Positions 63,283-64,000 of a stretch of 64,000 nt of DNA are shown here, piece after piece. The DNA is from RGZA01 sp041917755 (lineage in GTDB: Bacteria; Pseudomonadota; Alphaproteobacteria; UBA9219; RGZA01), in the NCBI GenBank assembly GCA_041917755.1, contig JAYRWY010000011.1, positions 1 through 64,000 on the forward strand, in the 5' to 3' direction. The notes beneath the pieces were generated by a model. It was not told where the DNA came from, ran no database searches, and saw only the letters and a program-made list of their open reading frames with translations. The position numbers and the translations under genes were made by a program. The number at the start of each line of letters is the position of its first letter. The first letter of the stretch is position 1.

Positions 63283-64000
63283 TTATTTTCTATTCAATGT
63301 GAATGGAACAACAACACCTTCAACATTATGAGATTCATTATTTCGTTGTGAATTAATTGTGAGCCTGACTAGTTCACCTGCACGCTCAGAGAACCAACCT
63401 GGAGGAAGTCCTGTAATATTTTCTACATCACCTGAAGACATAGTAAATTCAACATTACGAAGATCAGACTTTGTACGAATACCAGCGTTAACTACTAAAT
63501 TAATTGCATCAGCCATTATACGCGGATCAGTCATTTCCCATGCTTGATCAAGCGGCTCTTCACGGCTCCAACCCTTTGCGGAATATAGTTTATATAAATC
63601 TATCGAATGATCTTCTGTTATCACTTCAAGATCTAATAAACGTCTGATTTGTGCTTTCACAGAAACACGCCACCGTTCTTTCAAGGCCAACAACGCAGCA
63701 AGTGATGGCCGCTTTACTTCGTAAGGAAATGTAGTTGATGGCAAAAGCAGAGCTCCACCCAAACGAAATGCTTGAGATTCTATGAATTTCAGATTTTTCT
63801 TTAATTCTTCTTTTGAAACATTGGCGTGCAAAATCGCATGAGCTAATTCATGGGCAGCATCCATTTGACGACGTGGGAAGGACATTTTATCGGTAGCAAG
63901 CAAGATATGAGGACGGTTTTCAGTATCAGACCAACTGCACAGACCATCCAATTTGGATGTTCCCATTTCAATAACACTGACAATAATACCAATACGTTCA
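63283..64000 (-). CDS. ImmA/IrrE-type metallopeptidase, C-terminal part, truncated by the window edge
   Basis: The frame is open to position 64000, so the true start lies to the right. The zinc motif is HELAHAILH in MDAAHELAHAILH, with a downstream Glu in FIESQAFRLGGALLLP. The preceding residues (ERIGIIVSVIEMGTSKLDGL) match the region where an XRE-type HTH joins ImmA in many regulators, so an N-terminal HTH is expected outside the window. ImmA-type proteases cleave repressors of integrative elements or regulate toxin-antitoxin units. Its position just beyond a tRNA-Pro remnant fits an integrated element. Confidence 0.85.
   Translation of the reverse strand, partial: ERIGIIVSVIEMGTSKLDGLCSWSDTENRPHILLATDKMSFPRRQMDAAHELAHAILHANVSKEELKKNLKFIESQAFRLGGALLLPSTTFPYEVKRPSLAALLALKERWRVSVKAQIRRLLDLEVITEDHSIDLYKLYSAKGWSREEPLDQAWEMTDPRIMADAINLVVNAGIRTKSDLRNVEFTMSSGDVENITGLPPGWFSERAGELVRLTINSQRNNESHNVEGVVVPFTLNRK

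Noticed and set aside
1..64000. CRISPR arrays, transposases, integrases, rRNA
   Set aside because: Read for on both strands; none seen within the window.

Overview
The window reads as a stretch of chromosome from an alphaproteobacterium of moderate GC content; the order cannot be fixed from the sequence. The evidence is the squalene/hopanoid set hpnA-hpnC-hpnD-hpnE, a Fur protein lacking the CxxC zinc pair, an sdhE/mfd/recG neighbourhood, an APH-fold homoserine kinase followed by rnhA, YqgE, a hydrolase/cysteine desulfurase/HscB block, and a full CtrA-type site (TTAA-N7-TTAAC). Coding density is very high. Several convergent gene pairs share or abut their stop codons.

Layout. 0-5 kb: class Ia ribonucleotide reductase (nrdA, a small unknown gene, nrdB), a DUF218 protein and an MgtC-type membrane protein. 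5-9 kb: hpnA-C-D-E on the minus strand, divergent from fur. 9.5-18 kb: tRNA-Thr, a class A penicillin-binding protein, thrB-rnhA, a peroxiredoxin, a DsbD-type reductase, yqgE, rlmB, tRNA-Tyr, an Ala/Pro-rich secreted protein and tRNA-Gly. The 3' part of tRNA-Gly is repeated downstream in degenerate tandem copies. 18.5-28 kb: an autotransporter-like outer-membrane protein, kup, pgsA, sppA, phrB and an LdtD-MepK-like pair for cell-wall remodelling. 28-36 kb: a UPF0114 protein, mfd, sdhE, recG, an ICMT-like methyltransferase and a secreted cyclophilin. 36-39 kb: an HscB-like co-chaperone with a zinc ribbon but no HPD motif, a cysteine desulfurase and an alpha/beta hydrolase. 39-50 kb: anmK, tyrS, a second LDT-type enzyme, a giant AsmA/YhdP-like protein, bcp, a Sua5/TsaC protein, an FAD-linked dehydrogenase and a transglycosylase-like protein. 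50-61 kb: an acyl-CoA dehydrogenase, a stand-alone PP-loop ATPase, an unlisted 27-residue membrane microprotein, a chemoreceptor-like protein with reversed domain order, amtB, rpmG, rlmJ, argC, rpsI, rplM, cutA and a zinc alcohol dehydrogenase.

61-64 kb is accessory DNA. Two identical 52-bp copies of the 3' part of a tRNA-Pro(GGG) gene, neither with a 5' half, lie 1979 bp apart. They bracket a single AT-richer gene encoding a SEC-C zinc motif joined to a region with a PD-(D/E)XK nuclease signature. Beyond the second copy an ImmA/IrrE-type metallopeptidase gene runs off the right edge. This looks like tandem integration at a tRNA locus whose intact copy should lie to the right, and it is the best candidate here for an undescribed (possibly defence-related) system.

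The housekeeping themes that recur are envelope biogenesis (PBP, two LDT-type proteins, MepK-like, transglycosylase, AnmK, AsmA-like, hopanoids), DNA repair and precursor supply (nrdAB, phrB, mfd, recG, rnhA) and translation (four ribosomal or rRNA-modifying neighbours near 56-59 kb, tyrS, TsaC, three intact tRNAs). No integrase, transposase, CRISPR array or rRNA operon is visible.
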